From positions 400,762-464,761 of the forward strand of contig JAGMWG010000026.1 in the NCBI GenBank assembly GCA_020744225.1: 64,000 nucleotides of DNA, read 5' to 3'. The position numbers and the translations under genes are program-made. This DNA is from Paraphoma chrysanthemicola. Lineage: Eukaryota > Ascomycota > Dothideomycetes > Pleosporales > Phaeosphaeriaceae. The notes under the pieces are model-generated. The model did not search any database. It was not told the origin of the DNA and worked only from the letters and a program-made list of their open reading frames with translations. Numbering within the stretch: position 1 is the first letter of the stretch; every line of letters begins with the position of its first letter. Positions 42,995-55,495 of the stretch are shown piece by piece.

Positions 42995-45900
42995 GTCGAC
43001 GTGTAGTTCGTAAAATCACTAGAGGTATGATGCCGTCAGCCTATTCTACATGTTTCTATCCAAGGAGAGATTGGGGCGGGTACAACTCGCTATCATCGCT
43101 TGTATTATCAAGAGGCACTACGGTGTCTTCGGCGAGGTCTAAATTGTTCGTGCGCGTTGGGCTGGTGATTTTTGCGCGGTCGTGTTGTGGTGTAGTATGG
43201 AGGCACGTGATAGGTAGCTTGGCAGGGGATATACTTGAGTAGGTAGGGCTGATCTCCAACACCACCGATCATCCAACGCAAGAGAAGCATCAATGTATCC
43301 CTACTCCTCACCCACCGATTGCGGGTCGGCGCCTGATCTCCCCTACATGAACTCATGTTTATGCGACAGTATATCTAGATGTCGGAATTGTATGGGTGGG
43401 TCTGTCGTTGTCGTAGTTGGACGGTAAGAATAGGCTGGCCTACGTGACATGGATGATGAGGAGGCACCTGCGGCGGGTCTGGCTTACTGTTACCTGAAGA
43501 TGGAGAGTGTTGAAGTGTCTCCGGCATCCAGCGTGTCAGTCTAATTGTATTCCGAAGACTATAGCAACAACTGGCAGCCTTCAGCTTTGCTCTTCGAACT
43601 CGGTATGTGGCTATTGTCTAGATTGGAGCCTGAAAGCGAAGAAAGCAGAAGCTGGAATTGACTTCAGGCGGATGAAGTGGAATGTTGACTGACACAGGGT
43701 AGCACTACTCGGGTGGGCGATCTTGAGCGGTCTAGTGGTCCCAGACTTGATTGATCTTCTCAGATGTGACGAAGAAGAAGTAGGTCAGTGCCATTCGTAG
43801 TCTCGACCATTGACCGACACGCGAGCACGTCCGCACCAACAAGCATTATCAGCTACCGAAAAAGCAAAATCATCGTTGCAAGAGGTGTATCCGTCCAGAT
43901 GCACAATTCACCAAACTGCGTAGACGGCGGCATAATGAACCGCAGAGGTCCCGCCGCCGATGCTAAGCTTAAACTCAAAAGTGGCAGCAAGTAAACGCAT
44001 TGGTTCCCATCCCGTTCCTTGTGACGCACGCATATATATCAGCCGACTGAGATCCAGCGAGTTTATATCATTTCGACATCGTCCTTGAAGCAGGGCCAGC
44101 GTTTCAGCACATTCTAGGACTTCGTCTGGTCATGATGACGTTGTCGTGTATGGAGGCGGTCGATCACGTAGAGATGACTTGGAAGACGGTACGTTGTGAC
44201 ATGAGCAGTTACTACATCAACTTCATGTTGAGCATGATGGCCGGCACTTTGAGTATCATGACGCCCACTATCTACCCAACACTGTCTAGAGATCCGGCTG
44301 GAAACGTCCGCTTGTTGTTCGCCTGACACCATGAGGCGAGGCACGGTGCGAGCAACTGTTCCGTTGCACCCTAACGATGGACATCTTCATCCACGATGTG
44401 GCGTCCGCAAATGGGCTGCCGTCCTTGCTCGACCTCGCACCTTACCCTCCGACCGTCCATCAAGATGTAATCTCAAAGTCTTAGGCAGGCACAAAGTGGC
44501 CGTGGAGACAAGAGATACCGCCGCAGGTGATGCTCGCCCTACCGGACTGACCTCCACACAGCTCGCAGACTGGTTGATCTCTGGTTACAATGCTAGATGG
44601 TGCCCGACAATGGTCCTATACGCAGGCGTCTTGGTAATGGAGTCGGTGAATTGTGTTCATTGCAGCCTCTTCAGCTGCGGCAGAGGTCTTCCTTACAGCG
44701 CCGAACTTGCTATCCTACGGACTGTAGGCACTGCAGTTGCTCGAGAGACTAGACACACCAGCTGCTGATGAGGAAATGACAAATGCTGCTTGTAGACCTT
44801 CCTTGCCTTTGTTACCTTCTTAGCTTCTATAGCTTCGCTGTTTCTCTTGTTTGATGCACTTACGAACAGCTCGCTTGATGTGCTGCAGGAGTTCAAGTCT
44901 GACTCAAGAAAAGAAACTACTCGATGCACGAGGAGTATCGAAGTTGGGATGCGATAAAGGCATCAGTCGATATGCTTATGAGACTGGCGAAGATGGCCAT
45001 GCCATTGCGCGCAACCGGCAGCAGCTCGTCCTCTGGTTGCCTAAGAAGGAGGCCTTTCTACAGTGATTTGTAGAAGCTGAGACTTTATCGCTGTATAAGC
45101 TGATCAAGAGCGAGAGCGGGATGGATTTCCCCTTCTTGCTTGATATGGAGAGAGAATTATGTACTACGTGGGCAGCCACTTTGGCAAAGGGCTCGAAGCT
45201 GCTTTAGGATCACTCGCAATTACGCTGCAGTACTGCTGGTGCCATGACGCGCCGCATCAATCAAGAATTACAAAGCAATTGACGACAAGCTAGCTGTTCT
45301 TCAGACGAGCGCGTGGCGCAGAAGGGTCTCTGGTGGCCGACGTACAAGCCGCCAACGCTGCGTCGCTCGAAGCTATACGAAAACACATTCTCTGCTACCT
45401 CAAGCCTATAGATCCGGTCTGGTTCAACTCCATCCACGTTTCAAGAGAGCGCTGCCAAGTAACTCCGCATGTACGGCGGCCGCTGAATTCGGGGGTTTTT
45501 TCAGCGCAGCAAAGGCTTTTGCCAACTACCGACGATCGCTCGCTGCTGTAATTACTGCTATATAGTCCTATAGTAATACGAAGCTGAGAGAGTTGATGAA
45601 GCTTGAAAAAATGTCCTCGAGTGCCCAACCACAGCCTACAATGCTCGACTTTGCGAAGGAGTTCTTCGCAGTGATTGCTGGCAAAGTCACCCATCCGCTT
45701 CGCCTTGGAGTGACTCTGGGTTTCGATGAGCAAAGCGTATCAAGCTGAGCAAGCTGAGAAAGAGGTATAGGCTACATTTCAGTGGCAGAACAATAGCGAC
45801 TGCGACTGCGACGAGCTATTACGTCCATGGCAGCAAAATCTATCAACCCTCCGTGCGCTTATCCATCTCAGGTGGCTCCTCGCGCGCGCAATCAGTACAA

Positions 45901-48900
45901 CAGCTGGTATTTGTGGCCTCGACAAGAATAAAGTTCGTGTCTCCATACATGAGAGTATATCCGCCTGTGCGAAGTTCATGCTCATGGGGTTAAGCCTGAC
46001 TGCGACGGAGATCTCAGAGCGCGTCTTCGAGGAGACATCACTAGGGCTGCTGTCGAACACGATGATGGCGCTTGTCGTGAGAACCTCACAGCAGTCGGTC
46101 GCGACCTCATCTCTGCAGTGGTCAAATGAGTTGCATTGCCAGCATGAGGGTCTAGCGTAGATCATGGGCATACACTCTGACAGCATTCTCCAATGCCGCA
46201 CATCTTGCCATCGCCGACGAACCTGACAGACCCACTGGCGAGACAGAGAGATTGGCAAGGCAGGACGACTTGAAGTCGAGGTCGGACATCGTCTTCGACC
46301 TGCAGTGCTTGACAGTGTATCTGGAACTACGTGCCGGACGTGTGCACGTGAGGAAGGTCTTGTTACCTGAACAGTCGGAGGCAAGGGCTGAAGGAAGGGA
46401 GGTGCTGGGGATTAAGCAGTCGGAGACATGTCGCCTGAACTGACGAGATGTTGCAGATCTCTCAGCCCTTCAAATCATCGGCACGCCGATAGACTTCAAT
46501 GGTGTGAGGCTTTGTTTCAATCCATGAAGGGCCGCAAAGTGAAGTCGCAATGGCACAACATTCTGCGCTTTCATCCGAGCCCTCTCCACAAGGGCCGGCT
46601 ACTCACCCCTGGTTAACTTGCCCGCCAAAACGGTTACTCCGTGAGGAGCTCAAGGACGCCGACTGCACACACCCGGCCCCCTTGCGGAGGTTAAATCTGA
46701 AGATAGTCTTTTTCGACCTCAAATTGTTCGCAAAAAGCCCCCGAGCCACAAATACCCTCGACCCCTCAGGCAATGATGTCGCATGGAACTAGATTGGTGA
46801 GCAACGACATTTGGCATGTCAACGTGGCTGGAGGTACTTCCCAGCGTGCGACAATCGTGGATGTTGATCGGCGACTGTATGTCAGTGTTCGCATCTGGCG
46901 TACGGATCAGCGTCATCGAATGAAGGGACTGACCGAGAAGAGAAAGCTCGCCACCATACGTTATCCACCGTGCTGGAACCTGCAAAATTGATCAGTGGTA
47001 AATCAGGTCAATGGAGGGGGAGGGAGTGATGACTTTCCAGCTTGTTGTTGCCGCCAGAAGTGTCCGTCCAAGTCCCAAGCAGTGGTGTTGCTTTGCGGCG
47101 GTGTGGCAGCTGGGCGAGGAGAGCCCTTTGGTGCTGCCCCCCCCCCCCCCCCCCGCAATCCTTCCAGGTCCGGAGCAGTGGTTTTGCTTTGTGGCGGTGT
47201 GGCAGCTGGGCGAGGAGAGTCCTTTGGTGCTACCCACCGCGAATGTGGAGGAGGAGAAAGGAGGACGGGACATATACCTTCAATAAACGTATCGTGCGAT
47301 GCCAAGGCGCCGACGTCAGGAGCAAGGTTTGCTTATCGTATGACGGTTGGTGTTGAGAAAGGAAGTCGAGGGTCGAGTGTGAGAAGGCACGCCGACGATG
47401 GGAAAGTGCTGAGCCCGTCAGTACCAAGACGAAGCCGACCGGCACCACAAAAGCGTGTCTACTAGTCACACACCATGTTACAGGTCCATGATCCATGGTT
47501 TCGCGACGTGTTGGAGGGCTCGAGAGAACTTCATGGTGGTGGTGTCAATTTATATCATGGCGTGCGCCCCTACCTGTTCCTGCACATCAAGGTGACGTGA
47601 GTAAGCGGCGGCACTTGTGCTCCGCATGCAATATTACGCGCTCGAGCACTTCAGAATCGTGCAAATGAAGCGACGTTGCCCAAGAGCTCGTGCATCCGGG
47701 GTATTAGTGCTCTTTCTGGAGCTCGAGGCACGATGGGAATCCATCTACCTTCGCGGACTTTGGATACTTGAAGTAGAGCAGGCGATCAGGCCATTGGTAG
47801 CTTCGTGCGCGCAGGACGACTGCCGTTACCGTTGTGCAGATCTGATGATCACGCACTGGGGATTCTTAGTGATGGCGTGTACCTTTGTCCAGCAGCGAGG
47901 AGGTGAGAACGAGCTCAATGCGCTTCAACTTCACATGCCATCAATGTCACGCAGCTGGTCGGGCGCATATTGAGCATGCTTGAATGTCTGTAGCATACTA
48001 CGTACCCACTGCAATTAGAATGACCGTGAAGTGTGTGGCCCCTTGAATCCATTCCATGCGCGTCCAGTCCAACTTTCAGAGTTTGTCAGTCCTCCCTGGT
48101 GGTCGACTTTGGCCACCACCAATTGCTGACCACCCAACGTAGCCACCAGACTGCTCAGAGCCCTCCACATGCTGGCCGTGTCGCCAATCTTTCCATTATG
48201 GACAAGAGATGACTCTTCCACTTGTCGCGCTGGTATGAGGATGTTGCTGTGCCATCGCTCTGCGGCAAATTGATTCTGGCTTCGTCTAACACCGATCGAT
48301 GGAGGGGTTTCGCGTCGGTAGGTAGCGAGCGTACGAGGAGTGCGCTAGTCTTGCGACTCGCGTGCGGCGGTTGTAGACGCCGGTAATACTGGATTCGCAA
48401 ACGTCGCAAACAGAACGGGTGCGGTGAAGATCGCATTCGCACCTGTTGGTTTCGTTAGTGTAATGCTGCAGTTGGTTGCGGAGCACCAGCCGTTTACGGA
48501 TGGTAGAATGGGTCAATGAGTGCGTACCTCCTGGTGGCAGTGGCATCAGTTTGTAATGTCGCTGGAATATGCAGCGTCGTCAACGAGGAGGTGCCGCCTC
48601 TGCGCTTCTCTGCTGCCGGCTGCGGCGTGGCACGGCATTGTTGCCATCTTCCTCGTGACAGTCTGCATATGCGATTGTTCCAGTTCGCCATATGTTGCTT
48701 CTCGGTTCAACAAACCGATGCTCAAGCTGGGGCTTCGAGACAATACGATGCTTGCGCAGCAGCTTTGCGCAGCAGCTGTGCGCAGCAGTTCCCAGGGGAG
48801 ACTCAGCCGAGGTGAGTTCCACCCAGTGTTCTCAACTTTGATGCCAGATCAGGAGCTTCGGCTCTGGACCTTCGTCGTCCGTGTTAAACGAGTTCGGCGG

Positions 48901-49689
48901 CGGCGTGGGAGGCTTCGGTGGTGACGAACAATCCTGGCTGTTTGCACGCTCTGTCATCGCTTTCTTTGGTCTGCTTCGATTTGCTGCAATTGTACACAAA
49001 ATCAGTTGATGATAAGCCCGGTGTCGCGCACCATGATTCCGCGGTCGCTCAGAGCGTGTGCGGCGTCGCGACCGCGGCGCGACGTTCGCGGAGACGGCGA
49101 CGTCATCTTCTGGCGAAGACTCCAGGCTTGGAGGGCTCGCTTCGCGCAACGCCAAGCGATGGTGTTGCGACAACCCTGCAGGTGCCTCGAGTCAACGCCA
49201 GCCTTCTCCACTCCTCCGCTGCTCTCCCATCATCAGCCACGACACCCGCCTCCATCTCCCTCTCCATCTCCGGCTTCACGGCTCCAGCCTGCGTCCACTC
49301 CTCGGTGCATCTTCCGGCCGCCGTCCCCTCGTACGCGCGCGCACGCGATCCTCGCCTTCCGTCACCCGCCGAACCGTCGTCCTTGCCTGCCTGGAGCCTC
49401 GCCCCAGTCCGCCATCCTTCTCCACCAGGCCTTCCACGTCGTGGGTCGGCTTCGCGACCTTCGCGTCTCCCATCCACACGTTTTAGGGGCGATACTCAAG
49501 CGAGGCACAGGCAGCGCGAAGACGAGGGGATCGGCGGCCCACGGTTTGGCGGGGTTGCTGCCGCTGCTACAACTGAGTCAGGGCTGCTCTTTGCGACAAC
49601 GCAACCAAGCCCGGGTGGGTAGGCGGGCTTGCTTCATGGAAGGGCATATGCTGTTGAGTATACCTCGTCTATAGAAAGAACCAATAGAA
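42995..49689. other. 6.7-kb gene-poor, relic-rich stretch
   Basis: No defended gene. 44880-46160 (plus) carries fragments that read like protein in shifting frames (e.g. around YAYETGEDGHAIARNRQQ and DKNKVRVSIHESISACAK), broken by stops; no family was recognised. 48516-48815 (99 residues, MSAYLLVAVASVCNVAG start, nine cysteines) is a weak secreted-protein candidate. 48830-49680 is C/T-rich with frames open on both strands, so those ORFs reflect composition. Confidence 0.45.
47067..47236 (+). repeat. Two copies of a 96-bp unit separated by an 18-C run
   Basis: GCAGTGG at 47079 and 47175 opens matching blocks that both contain GGTGTGGCAGCTGGGCGAGG. The unit period is 96 bp. The first copy ends in an uninterrupted run of 18 cytosines (47137-47154), where the second has only CCC. 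Confidence 0.85.
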
Positions 49690-51212
49690 ATGGTGCGGAA
49701 TCTCGTCCGCAAAGCTGGTGTTCCCGCATTTGCGTATTCTTCAACTGATGCATCCTCTACCCTGGAGCCATGTGACCTGATGCTATTGTATTCTGACACG
49801 AATACGCAATTCACGGTGCTTCTCGAAGCCCCTGTAGCCATCCATGACGTTGACGACAAGCACACCTTTGGCCTCCGCTTCGATGGCGTCAACCTCGTGC
49901 CTGGCAACATCTCGCTTGAGCACACCAAGATTCCTCCCTCGGAAGCGATGGTAGACAAGATGGCACGCGAGGGGCAACCCGAACTTCGAGTCCTATCACT
50001 AACCCTCAAAGCACCCTGTTCTGTGTGGTACCCTCGCGCGCTGGGCAGTGAAGTGTCGAGTTTCGACATTTCTTCGCATGGTTTCGTAGATCTGGCTAAG
50101 ACGACAGGCATACGCATCTTGTTCGACATAAGGTGGCTTGGATCGAATCTCCCACGATTCCGGAGCCTTCTAGAGAGTCCCTCGCCATGCACTGGAGTTC
50201 CCGTCGTTCAAGGCACCATCTACACTCGGCTATACGCGCAGGCGGACTGGTCAATCTTCAACTTTCTTGACGAGGCAAAGCCTGGAGGACTTCTTGTAGC
50301 TGAAGCCGCCGCGCCTAAGGTTGTCCCTTCAATTGAGATTGCGGCAGTCGGAGCGCCGTCAATTGACAACGCATTGGACGATGCTCCGCCCGCGTATTCA
50401 CAGGCGTCGAGCGCTTGCAAGCGCTCGAGGAACGGTAAGTCTTCTAGCTGCACACAGCGCCGACGTACCGCTAATTCACATTCTCAGCTCGCACCAGCTT
50501 GACGCCCGACTCTCCTGACCCGAAACGCTTCCTCCAAGATTCCACACGTTCACTCCCTCCATTAGAACGCAACGGTTCTCCCTCGTCGTCCACAGCCACC
50601 GTGCAAGTCGACATCTTCCAAGACGTCGTCAAATCCGCGGTCGAGAAGGTACTACCGGATGTGCTGCGCGAACAACTTCCCGGTATTCTACAAGACATGC
50701 TTCCAGGTATACTTGCTGGCCTATCGCCGTCACCATCCTCATCGCCAAACCCACCTTCCCGCCAGACCAAGACCGCGCCCGTACCCGCGCCCGAGCATAC
50801 CCCAACCTCAAGCCTCAACCCTACACTTGCGACAACGTTCAAGGCCACGGTCAGGACCCTGGCCAGAGTTCACCTGCAAAAGTTCTTGACTGACACCATG
50901 GCTGAAGTCCACGAGCAAGCCTCTGAACTCTACCACTCCGCCGGCATCGACCTCGGCGATGACCTCGACGACCACAGGCTTGACATCGCCATGATCAAGG
51001 AGGATCACATCTCTGAATTCGGCCGCGAACTCGATCAGGAGACTGCCGATTTCAAAACGCGCATAGCTGAGATCAAAGAGCAGGCGGAAGAGCAGGTTCA
51101 GGAACACGCTGATAAGGTGACGGACAACCTCTGTGCCGGGTGTAGATGCAAGTGCCTCAAGCATGGTAACCTGGGGGCAGGCTGGAGGGCAACATCCCTC
51201 CCGCCTCCATAG
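49690..51212 (+). CDS. Two-exon protein with PPxY motif and C-terminal coiled coil, orphan
   Basis: Proposed join(49690-50434, 50488-51212), 489 residues, start agaaATGg. The 53-nt intron has donor GTAAGT, branch-like gctaatt and acceptor TCAG, phase consistent. Residues 1-215 look like a folded beta-rich domain (LMLLYSDTNTQFTVLLEAP, LRVLSLTLKAPCSVWYP). Residues 233-236 are PPAY, a PPxY motif of the kind bound by WW domains such as those of Rsp5-type ubiquitin ligases, followed by a basic patch (CKRSRNAR). Residues 280-330 hold amphipathic helices (FQDVVKSAVEKVLPDVLREQ), then a Pro/Ser linker, and a long charged coiled coil ending in a Cys cluster (CAGCRCKC). The PPxY layout is reminiscent of arrestin-like adaptors, but the fold is not certain. 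Function unknown. Confidence 0.7.
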
Positions 51213-53393
51213 AGCGGACAGCAGAGGGATGTGGTTCGGGGATGAGATGGACGTGCATCGAGGTGTTGATGAATGAATTACGATATATGATGTTCTCGCA
51301 ATCCGTGCACCCCATCCTCGTCTCAACTACTCCTCCATATGAAGCGGCCAGTATTGCGCATGTCCCATGTCGGCATCCCTCGATACTTGCCTTGCTTGCA
51401 AATACGTCCCTGTCACTGCATACCATGAAGTACCACATCACCCCACTCTCGCGGGGTGCTCGCTTCTCAACGTTCTTGCTTGCGTCGAACGCTCCAAGAA
51501 CCAACGGCGTCGATCGGATTGCTGCCCTCATGCGCTTGTTCGGTGGGTGTCTTGCCTTCGCGACAATGATGGTGTTGTATGCCGTCACCCAGCGACTGCG
51601 CATGCTGACAGCGGAGTCAGAATGTACTCACTAGGTGTAAAAACGTAGTGTGAACCAGCTACAGGCGGTAGAAAAGTTTCCTGCAACAAAAGCAGGATCA
51701 GATGATTCGTCGCAGCAATTTGCATGTATCACGGCGATGCGCAGTCCCACAATCTTCATCACGCTTAGTGCACAGTTGATGTCAACTGAGGAATGGGACG
51801 TTCCTACGAGATCTCTAACGCAATCTCATAGTACGCCCTCGATCTGGTTGCTCTGCCCGAGTTAGCTGTTGAATGCCTTCGAAACCTTGGGCTGGGCAGA
51901 TTGCGAACCGGTTTCGTAGACTTATCATCCATCCAGCGGCTTTTCAGGGGATAATCATTAAGGACCATGGTTCGGCGGTCATGGCGTCAGCGAATCACAT
52001 GTAATGTAGGGCTTCGACGCAGTGATGAGTGGATGTGGAAGTTCGTCCGATGGGTGGTAAAGTCTTCCGCGCTATTGGAAGAAACTTCAGAGTGTCCTCT
52101 CAAATCAAAGCCTGAGTTCCAGCCGAGCTGTAGTCACGATTGAGTCTACGCCAGTCTCTAAATATTGTAGCAAATGAGACCAATTCCACAAAAAAACGTC
52201 CGTACGAGATTCGCCCGCCCGCGCCGAGCTGAACGATCACATACTGGTACACTTGAATATGTAAGCCGTTGCTACTGCTGCTCGGCTTTTCTCGAAAGGC
52301 CCTTGAAGAGTACCTCGCCCAGCACACTCTCGATACGACACTCACAGCCAACCGATATGACGGCACGAACAATCCCAACATCAACCTACCTTTGGCGAAG
52401 GTCACCTTTGCAGTCATGAACGACTTTGCCTCGACCAAGGGGCTGCGGCTCGTCTTTTTTTCGCCCAGCCGCACTACCTGGAGTCACATGACTGTCGAGC
52501 TGGAAAATGGCGAAGCAAACCTGGACGATCTCCACTCGCCTAATCGCCGTAATGCGTAGGACATTGATTCCGCCTTCCCTGGTATTGTTTCGCACTTGAA
52601 GGACCGCGGTCACCACTCGCCTTGCGGCTACCTACTGCTCCTGGTTCCTCGCATGCGAAGCTTGGAATTCTAGCGCTACCCTCCAAGGCCACGAACTCCA
52701 GTACCTTATATCGCATGTATGCAACGCATTGTGATCTGTCTACGCCATTCCATATTGTTTGTCCATAATCAGCCGCGCAAGGAACGAAAGAAGAAAGCGG
52801 ATAGCGTGATTGAGTATCGCGAGATGGGAGTTGCGATTCGGAGGACCGCGCTTGGTGGTTGGAGCTTTGAGTTGGTGTACTTCTAAGGTCGCGCACAACA
52901 TCAGCTCGCGAGCACATGTGTAGCATGTAGCTAAATGTGTAGCTAAGGTGTAGCTCATACCGCGTCTTATAGCCTTGCGCAGTTAACACTCACGGCGCCA
53001 GCGTACATTAAAATTGTGTATGTAATCATCTATCATCCACGCAACAGCACTAGACTGTTGCAATCGAGGATGGAATGAGCGATTTTTTCGATCGTGGCCG
53101 AGAGGTGGTTTCAAAGTCTTGCGCGGCGTTTCATAGGCCTCGACGTACGCACTGTTTTGTAAGTGTTCAGACACGTTTCTACAGTGAACACTATGCTAAG
53201 ATACTATGTTTCTCGAGCATTGTGTTAGCAACAGTGCTTATGTGTCTACACGTATATTACAGTAGTAACTCACTATGTAGGCGGGCTAAACACCCTCTAT
53301 TAGGATAAATACTGTATTTAACTCAGATAATCCTCTTCTTATCATCATTAGTATCATCATCATCATCACTACTAACAACCTTCTTGTCTATGA
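51213..53393. other. Gene-poor, weak ORFs only
   Basis: 51426-51634 (about 69 residues, one hydrophobic stretch) and 52290-52559 (exon-like, contains NPNINLPLAKVTFAVMNDF, unknown) were noted but not supported. The rest holds nothing recognised. Confidence 0.45.
53341..53370 (+). repeat. ATC trinucleotide microsatellite
   Basis: ATCATCATTAGTATCATCAT and onward, an imperfect (ATC)n tract immediately before the shared head copy 2. Confidence 0.85.
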
Positions 53394-53503
53394 GTGCGAA
53401 GCAACCGCAGTTAACTACAACATCGCATTTGCACATCTTCACCTCGTGCATCGTCATGGCGACCACGAAGATTTCTGGACGTTTTGCCGAGGACTTGTTC
53501 AAG
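53394..53503 (+). repeat. Shared gene head, copy 2 (partner at 9329-9438)
   Basis: Gapless match to 9329-9438, covering 62 bases of leader and 16 codons. The ATGs align exactly (9391 and 53456). Confidence 0.85.
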
Positions 53504-53857
53504 GCCAATGTTGCTGAGAACCCTAAGCTTCAAAACCAAGAGAAGAAGGAGCTGAAGACTGCGAACGATCAGCTTCGGGTCGAGAAGGAGCTGAAGACTG
53601 AGAACGATCAGCTTCGGCTCGAGAAGAACGAACTACAGGAGAAGGTAAATGAGCTTGAAGAGAGGCTGGCGAATGTCTATTCTGAGTTTCATGCTCGCTT
53701 CGAGACTGCGCAGGCCGCAATTCTTGCTCATATTGACGCTAGACACGCTGATACCCAAGCAACCGTTGTTGCAACGAGCATACGAACCCAAGCTTTAATT
53801 CTTGACATTGGTACTGAGGTGGTTGACAGCATCACTAACGACCCCAATGTGAACTAA
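53456..53857 (+). CDS. Small coiled-coil protein, orphan
   Basis: 133 residues from ATG 53456 (cgtcATGgcgacc). Another in-frame ATG at 53390 would add 22 residues encoded by the shared leader; I prefer 53456 because the partner gene has no ATG there. After the 16-codon shared head, residues about 22-70 are a strong coiled coil with a recent 39-bp/13-residue tandem duplication (KELKTxNDQLRxE twice). The C-terminal half is helical (ARFETAQAAILAHIDARH). No membrane anchor, in contrast to the gene with the same head at 9391. Function unknown. Confidence 0.6.
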   Translation: MATTKISGRFAEDLFKANVAENPKLQNQEKKELKTANDQLRVEKELKTENDQLRLEKNELQEKVNELEERLANVYSEFHARFETAQAAILAHIDARHADTQATVVATSIRTQALILDIGTEVVDSITNDPNVN

Positions 53858-54210
53858 GCAGCAGCGGTGTGGCCTTTCGAGCAACGCGAGGACGCCCACA
53901 TTCGCGACTCGAAGAGCCTAGATCCTTTGGGCAATCACCACGTATCATATTTTCCCGTCTCAACTTTTGTTTGTCCGCTTGAAGGATTGAGTGTTTCAAC
54001 CTTTCTTTACATCCTCGAAGGTTAGGTTTCCATAACGACTAGTGGTTACTAGCATCCAAAGTCGTACTGAATTGTTTCCATCTCACTTGGTAGGCGCTCA
54101 TTCATATTCATAGTTACGTATAGAATTCCCTAAACTCGTTCCCTTAACCACTAAGTACTAAAAGGATTCCGCTTTCGAAAATATCATCCTTTGGCGCTGT
54201 GATGACCGAT
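53858..54210. other. Intergenic, nothing recognised
   Basis: 353 bases between the small coiled-coil gene and the transposase relic. No terminal inverted repeat of the transposon was identified here. Confidence 0.5.
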
Positions 54211-55495
54211 ATGCCTCATTCCTCTAACAGTTGCTACCACCGATTCGAATGCCACCAGCTCACAGATCCCCTTCAGTCACGATAAGTACAAGGACTTCTA
54301 CCTTGACTGGATTATACACGACAATATAACCTTCCGACAGGCCTCGAGCCCTTTTCTTAGGCGAATTGCAACAGCCCCAGAGCCCCTTGCCAACTCCCAT
54401 CGAACTATAAGCGATTGGGTGGTAAAGTTGCATCAAGAGCGGAAAGTCCATATCAAGTCTCTCCTTCATCAGTCTGTATCCAAAATCAACATTAGCTGTG
54501 ACCTTTGGACGGGCGACAATAGACGGAACTATCTAGGTATCCTTGCTCACTGGATTGCGCCGGATGGTGGCCTCAAAACTGCCTTAATTGCTCTCTCTCG
54601 ACTACTCGGTGCACACTCAGGTGAAAACCAAGCTGTCAAAGTGTTCGAGACCCTCGATCGATACCACATTACGGATAATACTGGGTGTTTTATGATGGAC
54701 AACGCACACGACAACGACAAACTGATAGACAATCTGGCCCAGAAGTTGCTTGATTTCGACCCGAAAGCACGCCGACTTCGATGTGCTGGTCACATTATCA
54801 ACCTTATCATTAAGGCTGCCCTATTCGGCAAAGGCGTCAGCAAACTACAGAGGGCGCTGGCCGGTGCATCAGACGAGGAGACCTTCAAGCTTTGGAATAA
54901 GACCGGGGTAATTGGCAAAGCAAAGAACCTCACCGTCTATATTGATCGAACAGATCAACGGCGTCTGCATTCAAGGCCTGCCAATCCATAGGCGCCTCAG
55001 AGGACGATCCTGTATTTCATCTGGAAGTGGAATGCTGTGTATAAGATGATCAGGCGAATTTTTTACCTCCGGAACGCGATCGAGCTCTATCAAACGCGCT
55101 GGGTACTCCCACCCGACAAAGGCGCGTACGACCTCTCAAAGGACTTCCTTGCCGCCGAGGACTTTGAGCTCCTATCTCACTATAAGGCCCTATTGAAACC
55201 TTTTCAGCGTCTCACAATTCAGCTCCAAGGCAACGCGGATAAGCTAGGCTTCGAGTGCTCATATGGCGCTGTCTGGGAGGTGTTGAAAAGCATGAACTTT
55301 ATGTTCACCCGACTGCAGAAGGTTCAGAACGAGATAGATGCGGATGATAATGCGTACCCTCCATCCTTTGTTGCCGGCGTTCAGTGGGCGTATTTAAAGC
55401 TAATTAAATACTTCCGTCTCACGGACGAGACACCGATCTATCGCGCCACGATCGTCCTCCACCCAGCATACAAGTTCAATTACTCTATATATTAG
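54211..55495 (+). pseudogene. hAT-family transposase, broken
   Basis: One frame runs from about 54211 to 55495 (428 codons) with a single TAG at 54989-54991 and no ATG near its beginning. Hallmarks: SHRTISDWVVKLHQERK, INISCDLWTGDNRRNYLGIL (the DLWT block of the hAT catalytic core), LRCAGHIINLIIKAALFG (the CxxHxxNL block), and FQRLTIQLQG. The frame ends at HPAYKFNY, where a normal hAT continues, because the AT-rich block begins there. The C-terminal dimerisation region is missing. The DNA is not AT-shifted, so this copy escaped heavy RIP. A cut-and-paste DNA transposon relic. Confidence 0.75.

Noticed and set aside
44331..44768. 145-codon plus-strand ORF
   Set aside because: Composition typical of chance frames in GC-rich DNA. 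No domain, and surrounded by broken fragments.
48918..49674. Overlapping 222-234-codon ORFs in two plus frames and a minus frame
   Set aside because: All frames are open because the DNA is C/T-rich. Low-complexity Pro/Ser/Arg translations, no motif.
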